A DNA stretch of 64,000 nucleotides, taken from the NCBI RefSeq assembly GCF_902493135.1, contig NZ_CABUOD010000013.1, positions 1 to 64,000 on the forward strand, read 5' to 3'. Position numbers and translations under genes: made by a program. Source of the DNA: an uncultured Parabacteroides sp. Lineage in GTDB: Bacteria > Bacteroidota > Bacteroidia > Bacteroidales > Tannerellaceae. The notes beneath the pieces are model-generated. The model did no database searches. It was not told the DNA's origin and saw only the letters and a list, made by a program, of their open reading frames with translations. Shown here one piece after another: positions 52,566-61,011 of the stretch. How positions within the stretch are numbered: position 1 is the stretch's first letter; every line of letters starts with the position of its first letter.

Positions 52566-53753
52566 TCAATCGTTTTTAGTTGTTGTTATAATCAATGTTG
52601 CTTCCTGCCCTTTCAGCAAATCATCCGACAGGCCGGTGATCTTTCCGTTCACGATAACCGTCCCGGCATCCTGAATCCGGCGAAAGGCAGTATCGCTCAA
52701 CGGTTCCCATTCCACGAACTGCTGTGTTACCGTCCCGTCGTTATAATGCACGTTCACAAACGAAGGCGTGTACAACAATTCGCGTGTCACATGTCCGTCA
52801 ATATCGCGCAAGGTAGCTTTTCCTTCGGATACCTGCAAGCGGGCAGGCTCGATTGCAGTAATACGCAGTTCATTTTCCGGTACCGCCTGACAGCTGTCGG
52901 GTATCTTCTTGTACATGCGGATATAGTCGATATCGAAACTCTTCGGATACGGGACAGAGGGATCGTACGTCCCTGTCCAGCCGTTCTTCGCTTTCCGATT
53001 GTCATAGAAAGAGATAATCTGGATCAGCGGATACGTGATCGCCGCCTTATGCGTCATCACCTGTATGCCATCCACATAAACGGTTACGCCTTCCGGTGTC
53101 CAGTCGAAGCCATATACATGAAACTCATCCGCCAACTTCTTATTGGCAAACCAGGGATGTTCCGTATGATATCGGATCGTCGAGTCTTTCCAGCTATGCA
53201 CGGTCGACCAGATGCGATCCACATCCGTTCCCAATATTTCAAAGATGTCGATCTCGCAACTCTGGTTCGGATCATCCTCAAAGCCGATCAGCCACCAAGC
53301 ACAATGCACACCGCCTCCGGCCTGCATCTTCGCCCGCATTTCATAATAACCATACTGGTTGATCTGCGTAGCTTCGGTCTTAATCCGGTGAAGCGCCTTT
53401 CTTTCCGGGTCATAATGATGCATGCCTGTACGGCTGGCACTCATAAAGCCCGATATATACATCCCTTTATCAAACTCGTTCTTCGAATCCCGATCGATCG
53501 TCAGCCGGATCACGCCGTCTTTCATTTCGTATGTCGGTGTACAGACAGTCCGGTCTTTCGGCCAGGAAGGCAGATACTCCGGAATCCATTTCGCCCGGTC
53601 GATCTCTTTCCCCTCGAACTCATCGTGAAAGATCAAACGGTATCCCTCTTTTTCCAACGGGCTGGCGGGATAATCCTGCGCCTGTATGTTTTGTAAGTTA
53701 CCCTGCAAAAGGAAACAGGCAAAAAGTGTACTGAATATATATTTGTTACTCAT
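52566..53753 (-). CDS. Glycoside hydrolase family 16 endo-glycanase
   Basis: 395 residues with signal peptide (about 1-26, QNIQAQ). GH16 jelly roll with YRLIFHDEFEGKEIDRAKW, INQYGYYEMRAKMQAGGGVH and the active-site motif CEIDIFE (nucleophile Glu167, Asp169, acid/base Glu172). About 110 residues after the catalytic domain form a small beta domain. GH16 enzymes cut beta-1,3 or beta-1,4 chains, and in gut Bacteroidota some act as mucin O-glycan endo-galactosidases, which would suit the GH89 partner. Exact linkage is not readable. It starts after a terminator that follows SusD. Confidence 0.9.
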   Translation of the reverse strand: MSNKYIFSTLFACFLLQGNLQNIQAQDYPASPLEKEGYRLIFHDEFEGKEIDRAKWIPEYLPSWPKDRTVCTPTYEMKDGVIRLTIDRDSKNEFDKGMYISGFMSASRTGMHHYDPERKALHRIKTEATQINQYGYYEMRAKMQAGGGVHCAWWLIGFEDDPNQSCEIDIFEILGTDVDRIWSTVHSWKDSTIRYHTEHPWFANKKLADEFHVYGFDWTPEGVTVYVDGIQVMTHKAAITYPLIQIISFYDNRKAKNGWTGTYDPSVPYPKSFDIDYIRMYKKIPDSCQAVPENELRITAIEPARLQVSEGKATLRDIDGHVTRELLYTPSFVNVHYNDGTVTQQFVEWEPLSDTAFRRIQDAGTVIVNGKITGLSDDLLKGQEATLIITTTKND

Positions 53754-53776
53754 GATATTTACGTGTTAACAGAGAG

Positions 53777-53803
53777 AAAAAAGGCCGCAATAAAGCGGCC
53801 CTT
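53777..53803 (-). terminator. Terminator between SusD and GH16 in PUL 3
   Basis: On the minus strand GGCCGC-TTTATT-GCGGCC followed by six T's (53777-53800). It separates the SusC/SusD pair from the enzyme genes and probably lowers enzyme expression relative to the transporter. Confidence 0.85.
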
Positions 53804-53835
53804 TCTCTATTAAATATAGACTCTAAAAAATCGGA

Positions 53836-55308
53836 TTAATAACCCGGATTCTGAATGATCTTACCTTTACCTTCATTGATAACGGCCTGAGGCAACGGGA
53901 AGAGAACGAATTCATCTTTAGTAGTCGTACAACCACGGTCTCTTGCGTTCTGGATGAATTGTCCGTGACGGATCAGGTCGGAACGGCGAACGCCTTCCCA
54001 CCATAGTTCATGACCTCTTTCATCCAATATCTTCTGCAAGAAATCGTTTACGCCTTTTATATCACCCATAGCATATGGATTCAGTTTGGCACGCACACGA
54101 ACCTGGTTCAACAGATCCAACGCTTCGGAAGTAACGGCATTCCCTTTACGAACGATTGCTTCTGAAAGCAAAGTCAGAACATCCGCATAGCGGTAAACAA
54201 CCAGGTCGATCTGGCTACCGTCACCAGTAGATTCAGGGTCTTCGCCATACTTCACTGGCACAGCTCCTGAATAAATAGTACCATGTTTCTTGATATCGGA
54301 TTCTTCATTGAAAAGAACACCATCAGTACCTACATATTCACCAACCAAAACAGACAAACGATCGTCATTCTTTTCAAAAGTATGATAGAAAGCCCAAGGC
54401 ACTTTGAAACCATCCCATTTCTGGATAGCAGTATTCTGAGTTGGATAGTTGCCCGGCAGTGCATGGTCATGCCACAATTGCAGGGCCGTTCCTCTTTCTT
54501 GCGTACAAGCAAAAATAATCTCTTTATTCCCTTCATTTTCGAGCGTAAAGATATCTGCATATCTGTCCATCAATCCGTAGCCATATTCTGCTTTCATCAA
54601 TTCACGACCGCATTCTTCTGCTTTTGCCCAATTCTTTTCGTGCATGTAGAACTTCATCAGGACTGTATATGCCAGCCCCTTGTCGAAACGTCCGTACTGT
54701 GTCGTACGGGTCGGCAGACCTTTCAGTGATTCTATTAATTCCGTTTCAATGAAGTTTGTCATTTCTTCCTTAGTCGCACGCGGTTCGATGATTTCATCCA
54801 ACGGATTTTGTAGATCTTCCAATGTCGGAATTGGAATAGGACCATAGAAATCATACAACATGAAAGCCAGCCATCCACGTCCGAAATGAGCTTCTGAAAC
54901 CAGCAAGGCCTTTTTCTCATCGCTCATTTCCACCTTTGAAATACGGTCCAATGTCAGTGTCATTGTTCCTAAATATTTGGCATAATCCGTATAGTTGAGA
55001 GTCGTATAAGAATGGTTCGGAGTCCAGTTGTGAGTCGTCAACGGAATCCAGCTATCATTTACCCAACAACAAACAGCAATATCGGTTGACATATCTCCGA
55101 TAACCTGAAAGCTATGAGCCGTACTGAATACACCGCTATACTCAGCACTACGGAAAGGAGCATAAACACCTCCTACAACAAGTGCTTCCGCATCCTTTTC
55201 ATTTGTCGGAAAGAAGTCCGGATTAATCGCGTCGTATCTCTCCGAATCCAAATTAGTACATGAGGCTAATGCGCAGCAGCACATTACTGTATATAATAAT
55301 TTTTTCAT
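53836..55308 (-). CDS. SusD/RagB-family glycan-binding lipoprotein (PUL 3)
   Basis: 490 residues, the shortest of the three. Lipoprotein signal (MCCCALASC). Helical N-terminal domain (GRGWLAFMLYDFYGPIPIPT) and C-terminal RagB/SusD domain with YADVLTLLSEAIVRKG and EGVRRSDLIRHGQF, ending LPQAVINEGKGKIIQNPGY. It starts 34 bp after SusC. Its partners point to an amino-sugar-capped glycan. Confidence 0.92.
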   Translation of the reverse strand: MKKLLYTVMCCCALASCTNLDSERYDAINPDFFPTNEKDAEALVVGGVYAPFRSAEYSGVFSTAHSFQVIGDMSTDIAVCCWVNDSWIPLTTHNWTPNHSYTTLNYTDYAKYLGTMTLTLDRISKVEMSDEKKALLVSEAHFGRGWLAFMLYDFYGPIPIPTLEDLQNPLDEIIEPRATKEEMTNFIETELIESLKGLPTRTTQYGRFDKGLAYTVLMKFYMHEKNWAKAEECGRELMKAEYGYGLMDRYADIFTLENEGNKEIIFACTQERGTALQLWHDHALPGNYPTQNTAIQKWDGFKVPWAFYHTFEKNDDRLSVLVGEYVGTDGVLFNEESDIKKHGTIYSGAVPVKYGEDPESTGDGSQIDLVVYRYADVLTLLSEAIVRKGNAVTSEALDLLNQVRVRAKLNPYAMGDIKGVNDFLQKILDERGHELWWEGVRRSDLIRHGQFIQNARDRGCTTTKDEFVLFPLPQAVINEGKGKIIQNPGY

Positions 55309-55342
55309 GACTTTATCTTTATATTTTTATCTGTTTATACTA

Positions 55343-58300
55343 TTAGAATGTAATATCCAAACCGAAACTGTATGTACGAACGTTCGGGTAAGCCCATTGC
55401 AACTGCGATGCATTGGTATCACTACTTGAAGCATCTGTTTCGGGGTCAAGACCTGTATACGGAGTAATGATAAATGGATTGTTCACATCAAAGTATACAC
55501 GTACGTTTGACAAAATATGTTTGCTGGTCTTAATCGGAATATTATAACCTAACGTAATGTTACGACAACGAATAAACCATGTCTTTTCGTAATAGTAATC
55601 ACCGGTTCCATATGCGCTTTCTGTTTGGAAATAACCCGGTAATGTTCCGTCCTGATTAGAAGAACTCCAAAGGTCGCTAATGGAAGTCGGTTGATTATAA
55701 CCACGACGCAAATCATTTACGTTATTACTGATCCATGTTTTCTTATAACTACCAGCAGACAATTTGTTAAACTGTCCGTAGAAATAGATATTGAAATCAA
55801 AATTTTTATATCGCAATGTATTGTTGAATCCCAACAAGTAACCTGGGTCTTTACTTCCGTAAATCACTTTATCGGCATCATCCAACTTACCGTCAGGCTT
55901 ACCGGTCTTCATTGGAATACCATGTTTGTCTACCTTGATGGAACCATCAGCTTCGTACACATAACCATCGATATCTTTAATCTTTACTTGTCCAGGAAGT
56001 GCACCCGGCATGTGGTCGATTGTTTCTCCCGGCTGAACCAGGCCATCCGACAAATAACCTGCAAACGTACGGATATATCCGTTATATTCGCTATAAGCAC
56101 TCGGTTTCCAGTTCGGATCACGTTCTTTCCACTTGTCACGATACAAAGAGAATGTCAAATCGGAAGTCCATTCGAAATCTTTATTGCGGATATTCGTTGT
56201 ATTGATTGTCAACTCAAAACCTTGGCTCTGTGTTTTGCCAACGTTTGCAATAAGCTTGTTTACTTCGTTATAAGAAAGCAATGTACGCTCGTTCAGCAGA
56301 TCCGAGATAATTTTATGGTAATATTCAGCTGTTACATTGATACGTCCATTCAGGAATCCTAAATCCAAACCAACGTTCCACTCACGTGTAGTTTCCCAAG
56401 TCACATCACTGTTGCCCAGCTGGTCCAGGTAAACACCGTTGACCATAGAACCTCCGAAGATGTTATTACGATTTCCGACCTTATAATAACTATAAGCCAC
56501 ATCACCCACGTTAGAGTTACCGGTTTCACCATAGCTCAAACGTAACTTACCGTTAGATAACACGTTTTTCAACGGAGACATAAAATCTTCTTCCAAAAAT
56601 CTCCATCCGGCAGCAACTGACGGGAAAACACCCCACCGATTACCTTCAGCAAAGTTTGAAGAACCATCCGTACGAATAGTTGCAGTCAACAGGTAACGAT
56701 CCTTGAACGAATAGTTCACACGACCGAAGAATGAAGCCATACGAGATTTCGTAGCACTTGAACCGACAGTCGGACGTTTCGCATTACCAGCACCTAAATT
56801 ATTGAACAAGAAACCGTCCGTAATAAAGTCATTGTTCTTGCCCGACAACATTTCATATGTAAACAGCTGGTAAGAATGACCTGCCAATACACCAAAATTA
56901 TGCTCACCGATCTGTTTCGTGTAGCTTGCTGTCAATTCCATCAGATAATCGGAGTTATCAGCCTGAGCCACATAAGCAGAACCGTTTTCTCTGGCTCCGT
57001 AAAGAGTTGTTGTCGGCATATACTGTTTACGTTTCTGATAGTTACGGTCAATACCGAAGTTTGCTTTCAACAGCAAATCCTGGATAGGACGCACTTCAAA
57101 AAATACGTTTCCTAACAGACGCTCCTTTGTTGTCTTGTCTGTGATATCCAATAAAGACACAGGATTAGGCAAGAAAGAGGCATCAGAGTTCATCGAATAA
57201 TCGCCATTCTCATCACGGATCGGCAGAGACGGGTTGAACTGAGCGGCAGAAACCAAAATACCAGCATTTTCATTCTGTCCATCGCCCAACGGCACATTAT
57301 CATATTCGTTACGGGAAACATTCAAGTTTATACCCATCTTCACATACTTGCTCAATTTCTGATCCAGATTAACACGGGCGGAATAACGTTCCATGGCGTT
57401 ATTCTTGATTACACCGTCCTGTTTGAAATAGTTTCCAGAAACCAAATATTTCGTATTGTCGTTACCACCCGTTACAGACAAGTTATGAGAAGTCTGGAAA
57501 CCTAAACGTGAGATTTCGTCGAACCAATTCGTATTATTTGCCGGATTGGCAATTTCTGATTCAGTATATTTAGGTACATATGGCATCGCAATATCTGATT
57601 CCGACTTTCCCCCATAAATACCCACACCATTCGTACGCAACCATAATTCACGATTATAATTGTTTGTTGCCTGCATAAAGCCGGAAGCATCGAGCATTTC
57701 ATACGATTTGGCAATCTGTTGAACAGAAGCAGAACCTGAATACTGAACCTTAGCAGCACCGCTCTTACCGCGTTTTGTCGTTACGATGATCACACCGTTG
57801 CCGGCACGCGCACCATAAATAGCCGTAGAACTTGCATCCTTCAGCACTTCAATAGATTCGATATCGTTCGGGTTGATAGAACCTAAGATGTTATCCGTGT
57901 TGCCATCCTTATACTGGTTACCGCTGTCCAAAGAACCCGGCGTACTGACTGGGAAACCGTCAATAATGATCAACGGATCGTTACCGGCCTTATCGGAAGA
58001 GGCAGCACCACGCACACGGAAAGTAGACTGGCCACCCGGCTGCGCACTGATCGTGCTTACCTGCAAACCGGCAGCTTTACCAGCCAAAGCGTGGCTGATA
58101 GAAGAGACCGTACCGACAGGAGTGTCATCCATCTTGACAGAAGCGACCGCACCCGTCAAGTCTTTCTTCTTCATCGTACCGTAACCGACAACCACCACTT
58201 CTTCCAGAGCCTGCGTATCTTCTTTCAACAGGACGTTGATCACACTCTGGTTCTTCACAGCGATATCCTGCGGAATGTATCCGATGAAGGAAATCTGCAA

Positions 58301-58822
58301 AGTCGCATTGGCCGGCACTTCGATGGAGAAGTGACCATCCATATCGGTAGTCGTACCGTTGGTCGTACCTTTCTGGATGACGTTCGCACCGGCAACAGGG
58401 CCGAAAGCATCGCTTACAGTACCGGTCACCTTACGATCCTGTTGTGCGACAGCGGCAGACGCCGGAGCGACTTCGGAAGTCAGGACGATGTGACGATCCT
58501 TGATCGTGTACTTCAAACCTGTTTTAGCAGCTATGGCGTCCAAGACAGTCTGAATGGTAGCATTCTTCTCATTGATAGAGATCTTTTCATTCTTGTTGAT
58601 CTCTTCCAGATTATAGAAAAACAGGAATTCAGACTGCTTTTCGATCTGTTTCAACACTTTTTCTAACGTCTCATTCTTAGCTGAAACATTTAGAGTGGCA
58701 GTTTGTGCATAGGTGGAAGCAACCACGCTCGACAAGCAAACAGCCAACATTAACACGGTTAATTTCATGATTTTTATAGTTCTTTTCAGGTTAAGAGAAA
58801 CAACTATACGTTGATTATTCAT
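55343..58822 (-). CDS. SusC/RagA TonB-dependent transporter with STN domain (PUL 3)
   Basis: 1159 residues from the ATG at 58822; the frame is open to 58858 but that extension lacks a start context. Signal peptide ends SVVASTYAQ (about 40). STN domain (about 44-95, LEKVLKQIEKQSEFLFFYN), CarbD (about 130-205, GTVSDAFGPVAGANVIQKGT), plug starting EEVVVVGYGTMKKKDLTG, and a barrel ending VRTYSFGLDITF. Import would be signalled to the FecR protein at 58980. Confidence 0.94.
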   Translation of the reverse strand: MNNQRIVVSLNLKRTIKIMKLTVLMLAVCLSSVVASTYAQTATLNVSAKNETLEKVLKQIEKQSEFLFFYNLEEINKNEKISINEKNATIQTVLDAIAAKTGLKYTIKDRHIVLTSEVAPASAAVAQQDRKVTGTVSDAFGPVAGANVIQKGTTNGTTTDMDGHFSIEVPANATLQISFIGYIPQDIAVKNQSVINVLLKEDTQALEEVVVVGYGTMKKKDLTGAVASVKMDDTPVGTVSSISHALAGKAAGLQVSTISAQPGGQSTFRVRGAASSDKAGNDPLIIIDGFPVSTPGSLDSGNQYKDGNTDNILGSINPNDIESIEVLKDASSTAIYGARAGNGVIIVTTKRGKSGAAKVQYSGSASVQQIAKSYEMLDASGFMQATNNYNRELWLRTNGVGIYGGKSESDIAMPYVPKYTESEIANPANNTNWFDEISRLGFQTSHNLSVTGGNDNTKYLVSGNYFKQDGVIKNNAMERYSARVNLDQKLSKYVKMGINLNVSRNEYDNVPLGDGQNENAGILVSAAQFNPSLPIRDENGDYSMNSDASFLPNPVSLLDITDKTTKERLLGNVFFEVRPIQDLLLKANFGIDRNYQKRKQYMPTTTLYGARENGSAYVAQADNSDYLMELTASYTKQIGEHNFGVLAGHSYQLFTYEMLSGKNNDFITDGFLFNNLGAGNAKRPTVGSSATKSRMASFFGRVNYSFKDRYLLTATIRTDGSSNFAEGNRWGVFPSVAAGWRFLEEDFMSPLKNVLSNGKLRLSYGETGNSNVGDVAYSYYKVGNRNNIFGGSMVNGVYLDQLGNSDVTWETTREWNVGLDLGFLNGRINVTAEYYHKIISDLLNERTLLSYNEVNKLIANVGKTQSQGFELTINTTNIRNKDFEWTSDLTFSLYRDKWKERDPNWKPSAYSEYNGYIRTFAGYLSDGLVQPGETIDHMPGALPGQVKIKDIDGYVYEADGSIKVDKHGIPMKTGKPDGKLDDADKVIYGSKDPGYLLGFNNTLRYKNFDFNIYFYGQFNKLSAGSYKKTWISNNVNDLRRGYNQPTSISDLWSSSNQDGTLPGYFQTESAYGTGDYYYEKTWFIRCRNITLGYNIPIKTSKHILSNVRVYFDVNNPFIITPYTGLDPETDASSSDTNASQLQWAYPNVRTYSFGLDITF

Positions 58823-58979
58823 ATTTTTGAATGTTTTTAAGATTAAACACGATCCCACGGCAATGGGAGTTTAATTGTTCACACTTTAGAAGAGAAGATC
58901 CGGCAAGATTTTCTCTTCTTTTTTGTTTACTACTAACTGGTATTCATATTTCCTACAAAGATTAGCAATTTGTTCTTAT

Positions 58980-59960
58980 TTAGATTTCCGATATTGTCAC
59001 GTGATGATCGTCGATCTTATACCGGATCGGGATCGACAGATGGATAATCTCCATGATGTCCTTGAGACTTTGCCCGCGATAGAAAGTCCCGGTAAATTTC
59101 CGGTGGTTCAACGCTTCCGACTTGACAGTGAACTGCACGCCGTAGACATGGCTCAACCGGTACAGGATAGCTTCCAGACTTTGTTCGGGGAAATAATAAT
59201 ATCCGGTTGTCCACGAGACAAACCGATTGGCGTCGACCTGTTGCAGGAGGGCCGATTGCGTTTTTTTGTTATAGACAAACTGTTCGTTCGGCTTTAAGAT
59301 CGTAGGGTGTGACAGGTGCTGCGTAGTCAGCAGGACAGAACCTTCCAGCAGTGTTGTCGTCAGGAGCGAATCGGCCGGATAAGCGGAGACGTTGAACTTC
59401 GTCCCGAGCGCTTCGACAGATTGTTCGTTCGTTTTGACAATAAAAGGCTTATCTTTCTTTTTGGCGACTTCAAAATAGGCTTCCCCTTCCAGATACACGA
59501 TACGTTCGGATTTACCATAACGGGAATCATAGGAGAAAGAAGTCCGGGTTCCGAGACTGACGCGGGTTCCGTCCGGCAAGACAACCACATCCGCTTCAAG
59601 CCCGTCCCCACCTACATAACTGGTAATCCGGTCAGCATGTTCCCTTGAAGAATAGAGAAAAACGGTAGAAGTAATCGCTGCGGCAAACATTGCCACAGCC
59701 GCATAAGTACTTATGCGCATCAATAAGGTAAACCTTTTGCGCTGGCGGGACTTTCTCTTATCGAGAAGGCGAAGCCAGCTATCATGTATTTCAGAAGCAT
59801 CGCGGGAGGGAGCACAGGCTTCATAAAGCGCTTTCATCTCGAAAAACAATTTCTTATTGTCCGCACTTTCATTCACCCAAGCATAAAAATCGTCCAAAGA
59901 CCGACCTTGCAGCCGTCCTTGCAAATACCCGATGATTAATTCCGAATGTTCGTTTTCCAT
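58980..59960 (-). CDS. FecR-family anti-sigma factor (PUL 3)
   Basis: 326 residues. Cytosolic anti-sigma part (1-75), membrane helix about 80-103 (ISTYAAVAMFAAAITSTVFLY), periplasmic FecR domain (VVLPDGTRVSLGTRTSFSYD, EALGTKFNVSAYP) and DUF4974 (EQSLEAILYRLSHVYGVQF). The gap to its sigma gene is 480 bp, far longer than in PUL 1, and contains the second copy of the 100-bp element. Confidence 0.92.
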   Translation of the reverse strand: MENEHSELIIGYLQGRLQGRSLDDFYAWVNESADNKKLFFEMKALYEACAPSRDASEIHDSWLRLLDKRKSRQRKRFTLLMRISTYAAVAMFAAAITSTVFLYSSREHADRITSYVGGDGLEADVVVLPDGTRVSLGTRTSFSYDSRYGKSERIVYLEGEAYFEVAKKKDKPFIVKTNEQSVEALGTKFNVSAYPADSLLTTTLLEGSVLLTTQHLSHPTILKPNEQFVYNKKTQSALLQQVDANRFVSWTTGYYYFPEQSLEAILYRLSHVYGVQFTVKSEALNHRKFTGTFYRGQSLKDIMEIIHLSIPIRYKIDDHHVTISEI

Positions 59961-60269
59961 GTTTTCTTAATTATTAGATGTAGATACAAAGTCGACACAT
60001 GGTTAACTTAGCTCTTACATATACACAACGAACGGGAGGAAAAAAGTACTCACAAGAAAAATGATTTTTTTATAAAATATCTCCATGGCATCGCTAAAAC
60101 AGAACATTCGGTTACCGTTATTCATTTTATTTCATATCTTTATCATTGGGAAAAGGCGCGTTATAGAGATAACATATACAGTAAGGGGGGGCGCAGGGCT
60201 GACTTTATTTGCTTTGTTCACCCGGCAATTATCAGAATTTCACCAATAGTATTTCAGAATTTCCCGGCA
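59961..60269. other. Spacer between FecR and the repeat element in PUL 3
   Basis: AT-rich, with a run of seven G's near 60185 and no gene, tRNA or clear promoter. No -7 box is evident for FecR on the minus strand. Confidence 0.5.
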
Positions 60270-60444
60270 TGTAATTTGTTTTCGACAATGTCGTATATAT
60301 TCCCGACAATGTCAAACATATACTTGACAATGTCGAATTTATTCCCGACAATGTAGAAAACAGATTACACTTGCATCTACAGGACAATATCCCTTGGGAA
60401 CTTACGAAAGAGTGCCTATGTTGAAAAACAGGAACAGCATTCAA
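60232..60444 (-). other. Overlapping small frame over the 100-bp element, copy 2
   Basis: 70 codons starting with a TTG that overlaps the sigma stop (TTGA), the same geometry as at 22688-22837. After a variable lead it encodes RCKCNLFSTLSG and 7-residue repeats (STLSGIN, STLSSIC, LTLSGIY, TTLSKTN), then reads on beyond the element. The agreement of frame and of the RCKCNLFS...TLSKTNY ends between copies hints at translation, but shared DNA would give the same result. Confidence 0.35.
60270..60379. repeat. 100-bp palindromic repeat element, copy 2
   Basis: Same inverted ends as copy 1 (TGTAATTTGTTTTC at 60270-60283, GAAAACAGATTACA at 60356-60369), same total length of 100 bp, and the extra CTTGCATCTA to 60379. 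Inside are cores CGACAATGTCG, CGACAATGTCA, TGACAATGTCG and CGACAATGTAG at 21-bp steps. It lies 61 bp after the sigma stop, on the 3' side. Confidence 0.8.
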
Positions 60445-60986
60445 TCGAGAAGGAAGATAAGCAGGAACAGATTCGAACAGTTCTTGCGCAGATAAAGGAG
60501 GGAACGATAGAGCAGGTTCTCGACCGTACGTACGGAAAGATTCAGGTGTTCCGCTATTTCGGCCGCTTTCATGCCTTCGAGATAGGACATGCGGAAGACT
60601 TGCCGGCTTCTTTCAGGCAGCTCGGCGACCTTTTTCATCAACAGATCGAGCAGGTCTTTTCGCATGAAGAGTTCGTCGGATGCCTCAAAGAAGTCAAGTT
60701 CGTCCAATTTTAGCTGAAGGGCGCGATGATCGATGATCTCCTGCTCCATATTTATCCGGCGAAGATAATCCAGGCAGGCATTCCGGACGGAGACATAAAG
60801 CACCCGTTTCAGGTCATTCTCCGGAAGGCGGAACACCTGCTTGTCCCACAGTTTCAGGAATACATCATGAACAATATCTTCGGCAAAGAAGCCGGAAACG
60901 AACTTCTCCGCGAAGCGCATCAACATCGGGGCATACTCCGTATAAATATGCTGATATTGATCTATGTCCAAAGATGTATTCCCCAT
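60441..60986 (-). CDS. ECF-type RNA polymerase sigma factor (PUL 3)
   Basis: 181 residues from the ATG at 60986. The frame is open to 61049, but that extension runs into the upstream gene and adds a hydrophobic stretch not expected in a sigma factor. Region 2: YTEYAPMLMRFAEKFV and DIVHDVFLKLWDK. Region 4: MSYLEGMKAAEIAEHLNLSVRTVENLLYRSL, then tail LFLLIFLLD. A minus-strand TATATTTG at 60999-60992 ends only 5 bp before this ATG, so the message would be nearly leaderless. Confidence 0.9.
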   Translation of the reverse strand: MGNTSLDIDQYQHIYTEYAPMLMRFAEKFVSGFFAEDIVHDVFLKLWDKQVFRLPENDLKRVLYVSVRNACLDYLRRINMEQEIIDHRALQLKLDELDFFEASDELFMRKDLLDLLMKKVAELPERSRQVFRMSYLEGMKAAEIAEHLNLSVRTVENLLYRSLLYLRKNCSNLFLLIFLLD

Positions 60987-60991
60987 ATTTG

Positions 60992-60999
60992 CAAATATA
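60992..60999 (-). promoter_or_regulatory. Minus-strand -7 box immediately before the PUL 3 sigma gene
   Basis: TATATTTG read on the minus strand. The start of transcription would fall on or next to the ATG at 60986. The -33 TTTG is not clear. Confidence 0.4.
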
Positions 61000-61011
61000 G
61001 AAAAAATCCAA

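Noticed and set aside
51176..52579. A 467-codon plus-strand frame opposite the DUF4874/DUF4832 gene
   Set aside because: Antisense to a gene with a lipoprotein signal and recognisable domains; the plus frame has none.
52467..53696. A 409-codon plus-strand frame opposite the GH16 gene
   Set aside because: Antisense shadow; the minus strand carries the GH16 active-site motif and a signal peptide.
40756..58822. A recent tandem duplication of PULs
   Set aside because: The SusC, SusD and FecR proteins of the three loci differ throughout and in length, so they were acquired or diverged separately.
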